The notes under the pieces were generated by a model. It was not told the DNA's origin and ran no database searches. It was given only the letters and a program-made list of their open reading frames with translations. The position numbers and the translations under genes were made by a program. From Thermalbibacter longus (GTDB taxonomy: Bacteria > Chloroflexota > Chloroflexia > Thermomicrobiales > Thermomicrobiaceae), in assembly GCF_023806485.1 (NCBI RefSeq), contig NZ_JAMSLR010000006.1:124001-188000 (forward strand): a stretch of DNA of 64,000 nt. The letters are read 5' to 3'. Shown one piece after another: positions 16,928-25,013 of this stretch; position 1 is the stretch's first letter; every line of letters starts with the position of its first letter.

Positions 16928-17743
16928 ATGGAATCGACAGGCTGGACGAGCGCGATAGGTCACGAGCTGGCAGCGCTGCGCGCCTCCTGGCTGGTGATGC
17001 TCAGGGAGCGGCTCGACTTCATCGCCCGGGGAGGCTACCTCCTCGTCTGGGCCATCCGGCCAGTCTTCGACCTCACGATCGCCGGGCTGATTTATGCCAG
17101 CGGGCGCCGCGATCTGCTCCCCTACGTCGTCGTTGCCCTGATTGCGAACTCCGCGCTCTGGATCAGCCTGTTCTGGGTCGGCGAGGTACTCGACCGCGAG
17201 CGGATGCGCGGCACGCTGCCGGCGCTCTTCCTGGCGCCCTGCTCGCGGCTGGGCTGGCTGATCGGCTTTGCCGCTGCCGGCGTGACGGAGGTCGTGGCCG
17301 GGGCGCTGACCGTGGGGCTGGCCGGCGTGCTGCTCTTCGACGTCCAGTTCGACCCGAACCCGCTCTCGCTCGCCGTGGCCCTGCCGCTCTATCTCTGTTC
17401 GGTGGGCGGTCTGGGCGTGGCGCTCAGCGGGCTCGGCCTGCTGGTCAAGAAGGCCAACCACCTCTCTAACCTGGTTTCCCCGGTCATCATGCTGCTGGGA
17501 GGTATCTACTACCCGGTCGCCGCGCTTCCCGAGCCGCTGCGCCTGCTGGCCCGGGCGTTGCCGATCGGCTACGGCATGGAGACGCTCGCAGCCGCCGCCC
17601 TCCACCGCGCCACGCTGGCCGAGCTCGCCCCCTCGCTCCTGCCGCTGGCCCTGTCCGCGCTGGTCTGCCCGCTGCTCGGCGCGGCCGTCTTCGCCTGGAT
17701 CGATCGCCTGATCCGCCGCCGTGGCGAGCTAGACCTGTACTGA
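16928..17743 (+). CDS. ABC-2 type exporter permease (second)
   Basis: A 271-residue membrane protein related in layout to the permease at 15623: about six hydrophobic segments, the LDRERMRGTLPALFLAPCSR loop, and the late VSPVIMLLGGIYYPVAALPE segment. I chose the ATG at 16928 because it follows GAGAGCGGG and gives a normal permease N terminus; earlier in-frame starts give sequence unlike a membrane protein. It ends the operon that begins at 12945. Confidence 0.87.
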   Translation: MESTGWTSAIGHELAALRASWLVMLRERLDFIARGGYLLVWAIRPVFDLTIAGLIYASGRRDLLPYVVVALIANSALWISLFWVGEVLDRERMRGTLPALFLAPCSRLGWLIGFAAAGVTEVVAGALTVGLAGVLLFDVQFDPNPLSLAVALPLYLCSVGGLGVALSGLGLLVKKANHLSNLVSPVIMLLGGIYYPVAALPEPLRLLARALPIGYGMETLAAAALHRATLAELAPSLLPLALSALVCPLLGAAVFAWIDRLIRRRGELDLY

Positions 17744-17851
17744 GCACTCGGCGAAATCGGTACCATCGGCCCGCTTCCCTAGCGCAAAGCAAGCAGGTAT
17801 CCTGGGGTAGAGACACGTTGCCGCGGGTTCGTCCCGCGTCGAGGGGGATCG

Positions 17852-18970
17852 ATGGACTCCGCGCTCTCTGTCCTCGTGCTCGTCGTCGGCTTGGCTGCTC
17901 TGATCATCGCGGTTCTCGTCCTCGTCCTGGGACTGAGGCGGTCGGGCGCAGACGGCGGTGTCGGAGCCGAGCTCCAGCAGCTCCGTGACGCGATCGCTCA
18001 GCTTCAGGCCGAGCAGCGCCGGGTGGCGAGCGATCTCGGCCTCGTCCAGCAGGGCATCGTCAAGCTGGAGAGCGGGCTGGGACATACCGAGCAGCGCGGC
18101 CAGGAGCTGGCCAGCTCCCTCCAGCAGCTTAGCCAGGCGCTCGGAGCCACGCGCGAGTTGCTAGCCGAGATGCGGCGTGGCGACGAGGAGGCGCTGCGGG
18201 GCCAGCAGCAGATGGCCGACGTGCTGCGGCGCCTGGAAGGCGTGATCGCCGGGGCTCGCTCCCGCGGCGCGGCCGGGGAGCGCATTCTCGAGGCGCTGGT
18301 CGAGCACCTGCCGGCTGACTTCAAGGTCTTCAACTGTTCGATCAGCGGCAAGACAGTGGAGCTGGCGTTCCGCCTCCCCAACGGAAAGCTGGTACCAGTG
18401 GACTCGAAGTGGGTGGCGGCGAGCCAGCTCGAGGAGCTGGCTGCCTGCGAAGACCCGGCCCAGCGTGACCGTCTCGTGCGGGAGATCGAGAAAGCGTTGG
18501 AGAAGAAGATCGACGAGATCGCCCAGTACCTCCACCCCGAGCTGACGCTCGGGATCGGTGTGGCGGCGGTGCCGGAAGCGGTCTACCAGAACACGCAGCG
18601 CGCGCACGCCTACGCCCTGCGCCAGGGGGTCGTCGTGATCTCCTACAGCATGGCCGTGCCCTACCTGCTCACGCTACTCCAGCTCGCCATCCGCTTCGTC
18701 CCGCGCAGCGAGCTCGACCCGGCCCGACTCAGCCCGCTGTTCCAGGCGTTGGAGAATGCACTGGCCGACATGGAGAAGGAACTGAATGGCCGCCTCTCGC
18801 AAGGCCTGACCATGGTAACGAACAGCCGGGGTGCGCTCCAGCAGCACGTCGGCACGGCGCTGGAGACGCTCGCCCGCCTCCAGGGTGTCACCATGCTCCA
18901 GGAGCCCGAGCAGCCGGCCGCGCTGCCGGCACAGCCCCCGGCGCTCGAGGGTCCCGCCGGGCCGCAGTGA
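17852..18970 (+). CDS. rmuC: RmuC-family DNA recombination protein
   Basis: A 372-residue protein. Residues 5-30 form an N-terminal membrane anchor (LSVLVLVVGLAALIIAVLVL). A coiled coil follows near 36-120 (many Gln, Leu, Glu). The RmuC nuclease-like domain runs near 140-300, with FRLPNGKLVPVDSKWV and YLHPELTLGIGVAAVPEAVY matching the family's conserved core. E. coli RmuC limits recombination at inverted repeats; its enzymatic activity is not firmly established. It is preceded by 108 bp of non-coding sequence and followed by a hairpin. Confidence 0.88.
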   Translation: MDSALSVLVLVVGLAALIIAVLVLVLGLRRSGADGGVGAELQQLRDAIAQLQAEQRRVASDLGLVQQGIVKLESGLGHTEQRGQELASSLQQLSQALGATRELLAEMRRGDEEALRGQQQMADVLRRLEGVIAGARSRGAAGERILEALVEHLPADFKVFNCSISGKTVELAFRLPNGKLVPVDSKWVAASQLEELAACEDPAQRDRLVREIEKALEKKIDEIAQYLHPELTLGIGVAAVPEAVYQNTQRAHAYALRQGVVVISYSMAVPYLLTLLQLAIRFVPRSELDPARLSPLFQALENALADMEKELNGRLSQGLTMVTNSRGALQQHVGTALETLARLQGVTMLQEPEQPAALPAQPPALEGPAGPQ

Positions 18971-19120
18971 GATGCGCGGGCCGACCGGAACTCTCCGACT
19001 ACCACCGGTGTTCGCTCGCCGGTCGATCGCGCTCGGCTTGCCGTCCCAGGCTCGCTCCTCCCGCGGCAGGCAACCGTTTCTCGACACTGGCTCGGCGGGA
19101 GGGAAGTGAGACCTGCACGA

Positions 19121-19148
19121 GTAGGGGCGAATGACCATTCGCTCCTAC
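19121..19148. repeat. REP-like palindrome, possible terminator of rmuC
   Basis: GTAGGGGCGAAT and ATTCGCTCCTAC pair over 12 bp (one G-U wobble) around the loop GACC. The core resembles short dispersed palindromes known from several bacterial genomes. The rest of the 18971-19363 gap shows no gene; a GAGAGGAGGG ribosome-binding site for the next gene lies near 19348. Confidence 0.6.
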
Positions 19149-19363
19149 ACTGTCGTAGCCCCATCGCTCGTCGGGTGGCAGATCCCTTCCCGAGCTAGCC
19201 CGGCAAGCGCTGCCATGACGGGCGCACCGCGTTCCCGAGAGGCGCGGCCTGCTGCCGTCTTCCGTCGGGTACAGTCCCAGTGTGGTAGAACGCTCCCATA
19301 GGCCCGGGCGCAGCCGCGGGAGCCGCGGCGCAGTCCATCCCCGCGTGGAGAGGAGGGAGTCGT

Positions 19364-20365
19364 ATGCTGAGCCACTGGGAGCGGGTCGAGGCGGCGCTGC
19401 GCGGCGCCGAGGTCGATGTCCCGCCGGTCAGCCTCTGGCGGCACTTCCCTGAGCGCGACCAGACCGCTGAGGATCTAGCCGCGGCCACGCTGGAGTGGCA
19501 GCGGGCGTTCGACTTCGACTTCGTCAAGCTGATGCCGCCAGGCGATTACCCGACGATCGACTGGGGCGCCGAGAGCGTCTACCGCGGCAGCCCCGGCGGC
19601 ACCCGCGAGACTGTCCGCTACCCGGTGACCTCACCAGAAGACTGGGCGCGGCTCGCGCCGGTACCGGTCGATCGCGGCATGAACCGGGAGGTGGTGGAGG
19701 CAGCCCGGCTGGTCGATGAGGCGTTGCGCGGCGAGGTGCCGGTGCTGCAGACGGTCTTCAGCCCGCTGACGGTCGCGATGAAGCTCTCGGCCGGCCGGGT
19801 GATCGAGCACCTGCGCGAACGCCCCGACCTCGTCCACCAGGGCCTGGCCGTCATCACCCAGGTGACCCGGGCCGTGGCTCAGGCCAGCCTGGAGCGCGGG
19901 GCCTCCGGCATCTTCTTCGCGACCCAGTGCGCCACGACCGAGCTGCTGGCGCTGGAGGAGTATCGCGCCTTCGGGGTGCCGTACGACCTCCAGGTGCTGG
20001 ACGCCGCGGCCGGCTCGCGCTTCACGTTGCTGCACCTCCATGGCCAGGCGATCATGTTCGAAGAGCTCGCGCGCTACCCGGTTCACGCCCTCAACTGGCA
20101 CGACCGGCGTACCTGGCCCTCCCTGGCCGAAGGCCAGCGACTGAGCGGTCGCTGCGTCGTCGGCGGCATCGACGAGCGGGCGATCGCGACGATGGCGCCG
20201 GCAGAGGCCGCGGCCCAGTCGCGCGACGCCGTGGCCCAGCTCGACGGCCGCCAGATGATGGTCGCGCCTGGCTGCGTCATCCCCATTGCGACGCCGGAGG
20301 CCACCGTCCGCGCCGTGGTCGACGCCGTGCGGAGCGGCCGGCCATTAGACGGTAGTGGCAAATAG
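19364..20365 (+). CDS. uroporphyrinogen decarboxylase-family protein
   Basis: A 333-residue TIM-barrel protein of the UroD superfamily. Early WRHFPERDQ, FDFDFVKLMPPGDYPTIDW, and the late GGIDERA and VAPGCVIPIATPEATVRAVV resemble the family's conserved strands. It lacks the clear heme-pathway UroD N-terminal signature and no other heme genes are near. It is therefore as likely to be a corrinoid or cobalamin methyltransferase-like member of the family as HemE. The ATG at 19364 has GAGAGGAGGG. Confidence 0.8.
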   Translation: MLSHWERVEAALRGAEVDVPPVSLWRHFPERDQTAEDLAAATLEWQRAFDFDFVKLMPPGDYPTIDWGAESVYRGSPGGTRETVRYPVTSPEDWARLAPVPVDRGMNREVVEAARLVDEALRGEVPVLQTVFSPLTVAMKLSAGRVIEHLRERPDLVHQGLAVITQVTRAVAQASLERGASGIFFATQCATTELLALEEYRAFGVPYDLQVLDAAAGSRFTLLHLHGQAIMFEELARYPVHALNWHDRRTWPSLAEGQRLSGRCVVGGIDERAIATMAPAEAAAQSRDAVAQLDGRQMMVAPGCVIPIATPEATVRAVVDAVRSGRPLDGSGK

Positions 20366-20461
20366 CGATTAGCCCGCAGTCCGACTGGTGCGATGCCGAC
20401 TCGAGCCGCGCTCGATCCCCTAGGTCGTCTGGTAGATCGCTTCTCGAAAAGGTTGACGGCA

Positions 20462-21865
20462 TCATGGCAGGTCATCCAGCGCTAGTCGCCCGGCGCGCAG
20501 GTCGGCGTAGTGCGCTTCGAGCCAGTCGCGCTGCTCGGCCGGGGAGAGCCGGCTGAAGCGCTCGACCGCCTGGCAGATCTGGGGAGTGGGCATGCCGTCC
20601 AGGTTTGACGATCCAGGCACGAACTCATGCAATGGACGCCAGGAATCCTCGGTGACTATCGCGGGTATGCCCTCGTGGCACCCGAGGGTGTGCGCGTGCC
20701 GGATCCTCGCCCGCTCGATGAGCCAGATCCGTATGGCGAGCTGAGCCTCGTTCACGATCGCGCCGTCTACCCTCGACTCCGGATCGGCCACGAGGTCATC
20801 GGCGAATGCCGCGACGGAGAGCCAGCCCTGGTTCCCTACCTCGAGGAGCGAGGAGCTCCCACCGCCGACGAAGCCGGCATCGTCCTCCTCCGCCCGCATC
20901 GGAACGCCCGGGAGCCCGAGCAGCGGCTCGACCAGCCGGTTTGCCTCCTCGACTGCTTCGTCCAGGAGCGGCAGGTACTGCGGATGCACGCAGACGCTCA
21001 CGGGAGCGCCTCGGCAGACTGGCTGAACTGCCTCCAGGGTCGGCGACGTGATCGGGCGGCCCCAGCCGTCCCGCATCAGGCCGGTGGCTGGATCGTAGCG
21101 AGGCCAGGAACCCCAGACCATCACCGCTCCGGCGAGCGCCAGCAAGGCGGCGATGCCCAGAGCTACCAGGTAGAGCACTGCCCGGCGGCGACGCAGCGCT
21201 GAGCCGGCGAGCGCCGCGACGGTCAGCCCTGTATAGAGGAGCATCTGCCAGGGGGCGGTCTCGGGCGTCGTCTTGTCAGGGGCGAGGTAGTTGACCCAGG
21301 ACGGGTTCGACCCTCCGCTGGCGGCCGGCACGCGGTAGTTCGCCAGGAACAGCATCGATCCCAAGACGCCGACGGTGACCAGAGGTGGCGTGAGCCGGCT
21401 CGGGATCTGTCTTCCGATTAGGGAGCCCCAGGCGGCCCCGGCCAGGATCGCGGCGAGCACGATCGCCACGCGCCAGAGATCCGGCCCGCCCCAGGTCGCT
21501 GAGAGAGCCGTCCGGGCCATCATAAAGGCAGCGAACGTGGCATACGCGAGCACTCCCCACGCGGCCGTGGCTGCCCACAGCGCGATCTCGCGGGCCGCAG
21601 GTGGGGCTGGAGTGCTGTCGAGCAAGTCCTCGATTCCCCGGCGGCGGTCGCGCCCCGCCATCCAGGCCGCGACGCCGGCGACGGCGGGAACCGCGAAGGG
21701 GGCGACTGCGGCCTGGAGTTGTTCATTGGTGCTACTCCACAGGATCGCGACCCATCCCCAGGCACTGAGGAGCCACCAGGAGACCAGCGGGATGGCGACG
21801 ACGAGCCATACCCCGGCGTTCCGCCGCGTCTCGATCGCTACCAGCCGGTAGAGCCCGAGGCTCAT
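20462..21865 (-). CDS. large ABC-associated membrane protein
   Basis: A 467-residue protein. The first 290 residues hold eight or so hydrophobic segments (for example RNAGVWLVVAIPLVSWWLLS and AILAGAAWGSLIGRQIPS). The last 170 are soluble and probably extracytoplasmic, with cysteines in QPVCRGAPVSVCVHP and LGCHEGIPA and no motif I recognise. I chose the ATG at 21865, which overlaps the stop of the upstream gene by 4 bases (ATGA), rather than a longer frame. It is the last gene of the sigma/anti-sigma/ABC unit and probably a permease-like component of that transporter. Confidence 0.75.
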   Translation of the reverse strand: MSLGLYRLVAIETRRNAGVWLVVAIPLVSWWLLSAWGWVAILWSSTNEQLQAAVAPFAVPAVAGVAAWMAGRDRRRGIEDLLDSTPAPPAAREIALWAATAAWGVLAYATFAAFMMARTALSATWGGPDLWRVAIVLAAILAGAAWGSLIGRQIPSRLTPPLVTVGVLGSMLFLANYRVPAASGGSNPSWVNYLAPDKTTPETAPWQMLLYTGLTVAALAGSALRRRRAVLYLVALGIAALLALAGAVMVWGSWPRYDPATGLMRDGWGRPITSPTLEAVQPVCRGAPVSVCVHPQYLPLLDEAVEEANRLVEPLLGLPGVPMRAEEDDAGFVGGGSSSLLEVGNQGWLSVAAFADDLVADPESRVDGAIVNEAQLAIRIWLIERARIRHAHTLGCHEGIPAIVTEDSWRPLHEFVPGSSNLDGMPTPQICQAVERFSRLSPAEQRDWLEAHYADLRAGRLALDDLP

Positions 21866-22575
21866 GCGACCTCTCCTTCGCTCGCGCGCTGCCAGTTCCT
21901 GGCCGGTAGAATCAGTGCCAGCCCGATCACCAGCAGCGCTACCGCGATCGCCAGCGCGGAACCCCGCGAGGCCGGTTGCCCGGCCCAGGCCCAGGCGCGC
22001 TCCAGCCGCTCGCTGGCAGCAAAGACCAGCACGGCATACCCGACCGGCAGCGCCCAGGAGAAGGTCGCGACGAAGGCCGATCCCTGCAGCCGTGCCCCGA
22101 TGAGAGCCAGCCCGGTATACCCAGCCAGATTGCGGACGAGAACCCAATGGGTGTTGGCGCCGGAAGAGGCCAGACCTGCCAGCGCGAGCGTGGCAGCCGC
22201 GCAGGCCAGTAGCCCACCGAGGTGCAGCAGGCGCAGCGGCACGAGCGGTCGGCCGGAGGTGTCTTCGATCTCTCCCTGGGGAGACCAGGTGCCCGACCCG
22301 ATCACCACCGCAGGCGCGAGGGGCACGACGAGCTCGACTAACTTGCTCATCTGGCGATCAGGGCTCAGGGCCAGGAGGAGCCAGCCTCCCGCCGCGCTCG
22401 CCAGGATAGCGACCAGTGCCCGGCTTGCCCGGCGTGAGGTCAGGTACAGCCGCGCGACCCTCCTAGAATTTTCGGTACCCAGCACGCACGCGCTCACACC
22501 AGCCACACTCCATCCCGAGCCCGTATGGTGCTCTGTCCGCGAGGCGCAGCCGGCGCCGGCATCAATCGGCACCAT
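21862..22575 (-). CDS. ABC-associated membrane protein
   Basis: A protein of up to 237 residues with about six hydrophobic segments from residue 50 on (for example ALVAILASAAGGWLLLAL and ALAIAVALLVIGLALILPA). It is probably the second membrane component for the ATPase encoded just upstream (gap 40 bp). The first 42 residues, from the ATG at 22575, do not look like a membrane-protein N terminus and have no ribosome-binding site. A perfect AGGAGG (minus strand, 22464-22459) lies 9 bases before an in-frame CTG at 22449, so a non-standard CTG start giving 195 residues is a real possibility. No specific family recognised. Confidence 0.65.
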   Translation of the reverse strand: MVPIDAGAGCASRTEHHTGSGWSVAGVSACVLGTENSRRVARLYLTSRRASRALVAILASAAGGWLLLALSPDRQMSKLVELVVPLAPAVVIGSGTWSPQGEIEDTSGRPLVPLRLLHLGGLLACAAATLALAGLASSGANTHWVLVRNLAGYTGLALIGARLQGSAFVATFSWALPVGYAVLVFAASERLERAWAWAGQPASRGSALAIAVALLVIGLALILPARNWQRASEGEVA

Positions 22576-22615
22576 CGCCGAGTCGTGGTTCTATTCCGCA
22601 TCTATTCCGCACTGC

Positions 22616-23377
22616 TCAGGCGCGTGCGCCGGCCCGCGCGCCCGCCAGCACGGCGCTGTAGCCGCGCTCCAGCGGGGTATCGCCGGCTCCCGTCCCCTCG
22701 CCCAGCGCCGCCAACTGCTCGGGTGTCCCCCGGAACACCAGCCGGCCGCGGTGCAGTAGCCCGACCTCCGTGCAGGCGGCGCCTACGTCTTCCACGAGGT
22801 GCGTGCTCACGATCACCGTGCCCCGTGCCCCGATCTCGCGCAGGAGGGCGCGGAACTCGACGCGCTGCTCCGGGTCGAGCCCTGCGGTCGGCTCGTCGAG
22901 CAGCAACAGCTCGGGGTCGTTGACGATCGCCTGGGCGATGCCGACCCGCCGGAGCTGCCCACCGGAGAGCGTCTTCAGCTTGGCTTTGGCACGGTCGCCC
23001 AGCCCCACGCGCTCGATCGCGTGGGCCACCGCGCGCCGGATGTCCCTCGCCGGCATCTCTTTCAGCAGCGCGATGTACTCGACGAACTCGAAGACGGTGA
23101 AGTTCGGGTAATAGCCCATCGCCTGCGGGAGGTAGCCCAGCCGCCGGCGCAGCTCCCGCCGCTGCTCGGGCTCGGACGGGTCGAGCCCCAGCAGTCGCAG
23201 CCGGCCGCCGGCTGGCGCGATGACCGTCGCGAGCGTCCGGAGTAGCGTCGTCTTGCCAGCGCCATTGGGGCCCAGCAGCCCGAAGACGCCCATGCCGATC
23301 TCGAGATCCAGATCCTCGATCACCGTCGTCCGTCCGAAGCGCTGGCATAGTCGCTCGACCTGCACGGTCACTGCCAT
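22616..23377 (-). CDS. ABC transporter ATP-binding protein
   Basis: A 253-residue ABC ATPase of the ABC-2 exporter class. Walker A GPNGAGKTTLLR near residue 37, signature LSGGQLRRVGIAQAI near 135, Walker B LLLLDEPTAGLDP near 157, and the switch histidine in VSTHLVEDV near 190. The start overlaps the anti-sigma gene end by 10 bases. It should power the membrane proteins encoded downstream. The position directly after sigma and anti-sigma genes suggests that the transporter is expressed under the ECF factor. Substrate unknown; a peptide or toxic compound is a reasonable guess only. Confidence 0.88.
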   Translation of the reverse strand: MAVTVQVERLCQRFGRTTVIEDLDLEIGMGVFGLLGPNGAGKTTLLRTLATVIAPAGGRLRLLGLDPSEPEQRRELRRRLGYLPQAMGYYPNFTVFEFVEYIALLKEMPARDIRRAVAHAIERVGLGDRAKAKLKTLSGGQLRRVGIAQAIVNDPELLLLDEPTAGLDPEQRVEFRALLREIGARGTVIVSTHLVEDVGAACTEVGLLHRGRLVFRGTPEQLAALGEGTGAGDTPLERGYSAVLAGARAGARA

Positions 23378-24135
23378 GTCTGTTGCTCCATCCGACGCCC
23401 GCTGCTGGCGTGCAACGCGAGCAGCGCAAGCCCGATCGTCCCGGCGAGGTACATCGGCAGCAAGGTGACCTCGGTCACCGCCGCCGCGAGGCGATGGGTG
23501 CTCGCTGCTCCGCCCAGCACGACGAGAGCCCAGCCAGTTAGCGCCGCCGCCACGCCAGCGCTCGCCGAGCGCGCCAGGGTTGCCACCGCCAGGCCGAGCG
23601 CCGAGATCGTCGTCATCGGGATCAGCCAGCCCAGCGAGAGCCCGCGCATCGCCGGTGTCGCCAGCGAAGCTGACAAGGCCAGGAACGCGTTGAGGCCGAA
23701 CACCGCCAGCGCGCGTACCAGCAAGACCATTCGATCGGAGATCGGCAAGGAGCGACTCAGCTCGAACGCCGGGTCGATGCCTGGCCCGTAGGCGTAGGCG
23801 ATCGCGGCGCCGGACAGCGCCGGAGCCAGCAGCGGCACCCAGGGCGTGCCTGTGCTCTCAGTCGCCAGCACGCCGATTGCCAGGACGGCGATGCTGGCCA
23901 GGATCCAGGAAGGTACCAGCGACGGCGTGGTGACCAGCGCCCGGGCCAGGCCAGGCGAGCGGAGTAGCCACCGGGCGACTCGCTCGATCCGTCCGTCCGG
24001 CCTGGCCCAGGCCTCGGCCGCTACCCCGATCCAGACCACGCTCAAGTCGACATCCAGCCCTTCGGCCGCGCGACGACGACAGGCCTCACAGGTACTCAGG
24101 TGAGCGACATCATCGAGATGCTCGGTCATGCTCAT
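23368..24135 (-). CDS. zinc-finger anti-sigma factor with membrane domain
   Basis: A 255-residue protein. Residues 6-25 carry the ZAS zinc motif H-x3-C-x2-C (AHLSTCEACRRRAAEGL), typical of anti-sigma factors of ECF sigmas. Residues about 70-245 contain five or six hydrophobic segments, more than the single anchor common in such proteins. Its first 26 bases overlap the sigma gene in another frame, and its last 10 overlap the ABC ATPase gene, so translation is coupled. Likely role: hold the ECF sigma at the membrane until a signal arrives. The multi-pass domain may double as a permease subunit. Confidence 0.8.
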   Translation of the reverse strand: MSMTEHLDDVAHLSTCEACRRRAAEGLDVDLSVVWIGVAAEAWARPDGRIERVARWLLRSPGLARALVTTPSLVPSWILASIAVLAIGVLATESTGTPWVPLLAPALSGAAIAYAYGPGIDPAFELSRSLPISDRMVLLVRALAVFGLNAFLALSASLATPAMRGLSLGWLIPMTTISALGLAVATLARSASAGVAAALTGWALVVLGGAASTHRLAAAVTEVTLLPMYLAGTIGLALLALHASSGRRMEQQTWQ

Positions 24136-24661
24136 CTCCTCTCTCGATTGCTCGCTGCAGCCGCTGGCGAAGCCGGTGGATCCGGCTCTTGACCGTCCCT
24201 TCCGGGATCCCGAGGAACTGCGAGATCTCCTTGATCGGGTAGCCCGCGACCAGGGCCAGCTCGACCAGCAGGCGTCGGTCGCTCCCCGCCGGCCCGATCT
24301 GGGCCAGCGCGTTCTCGAGATCGACCCGGTCGATCGCGCAGTCCATCACATCCTCCGACCGGGGGGGCTCGATCTCGTCCAGCGAGATCACAGCTCTCCC
24401 GTTGCGGCGCAGCCAGGCGGCGGCCTGCCGGCAGGCGATGGCCCAGAGCCAGCCACCGGCTGCCCCTTGCGGCCGGTAGTGCCGTGTGCCGCGCCAGACC
24501 GCGATGAACGTCTCCTGCAGCACGTCCTCGACCGCTTCGCGGGGCAGCCGGCGCCGCAGGCGCGCCGCCATCCAGGGGGCGTGCCGCTCGAACAGAGTTC
24601 GCAGGGCGGTGTGGTCACCCGCGGCGATAGCCGCAAGCAGCTCATCGTCGCTCATCGTCAT
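24110..24661 (-). CDS. ECF RNA polymerase sigma factor
   Basis: A 183-residue ECF sigma factor. Region 2 is near residues 12-80 (HALRTLFERHAPWMAARLRR-type start, then VEDVLQETFIAVWRGTRHYR). Region 4 is near 125-175 (LALVAGYPIKEISQFLGIPE and GTVKSRIHRLRQRLQRAIE), the helix-turn-helix that reads the -35 element. It is first in the minus-strand unit with the zinc-finger anti-sigma and the ABC exporter. The ATG at 24661 is near GGCAATAGAGTAG, with no strong Shine-Dalgarno, so leaderless or weak initiation is possible. Confidence 0.9.
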   Translation of the reverse strand: MTMSDDELLAAIAAGDHTALRTLFERHAPWMAARLRRRLPREAVEDVLQETFIAVWRGTRHYRPQGAAGGWLWAIACRQAAAWLRRNGRAVISLDEIEPPRSEDVMDCAIDRVDLENALAQIGPAGSDRRLLVELALVAGYPIKEISQFLGIPEGTVKSRIHRLRQRLQRAIERGDEHDRASR

Positions 24662-25013
24662 CTACTCTATTGCCTGCCGGCGCTCTCCGGTTCCCCTTCG
24701 GGGCGAGCCGGAGACCAGGGGCTGCTGTGGCCAGGGCCGCGTGGGAGTCGAGGCAGGCGATGCTTCCCGAGGCCGGCGAGACTAATGCCGCCTTCGCCTG
24801 GATCTTCCGGCATCGCCTGGCGCGGAACTGGAACCCCGCGCTCAGTTAGAGAGCCGACTCTCGCCGGCCCGCTGGGGAATCAGCCTCTTCCAGGGGACTC
24901 GTGAGCGCTGAGGAGTACCCTACGGCATCAGGCAAGGCTGTGGAGGCCCCGCTGAGCCTCTTCAGGGCGTCGATCAGCGCGGCGAGTGGGGCGGGGGCTG
25001 AGCGGGCGATGGC
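24662..25013. other. intergenic stretch, no gene seen
   Basis: About 350 bp between the sigma gene start and the end of the decarboxylase gene, both on minus. It must hold the promoter of the sigma operon, but I see no convincing -35/-10 pair and no long-stem terminator. No gene can be supported. Confidence 0.5.
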
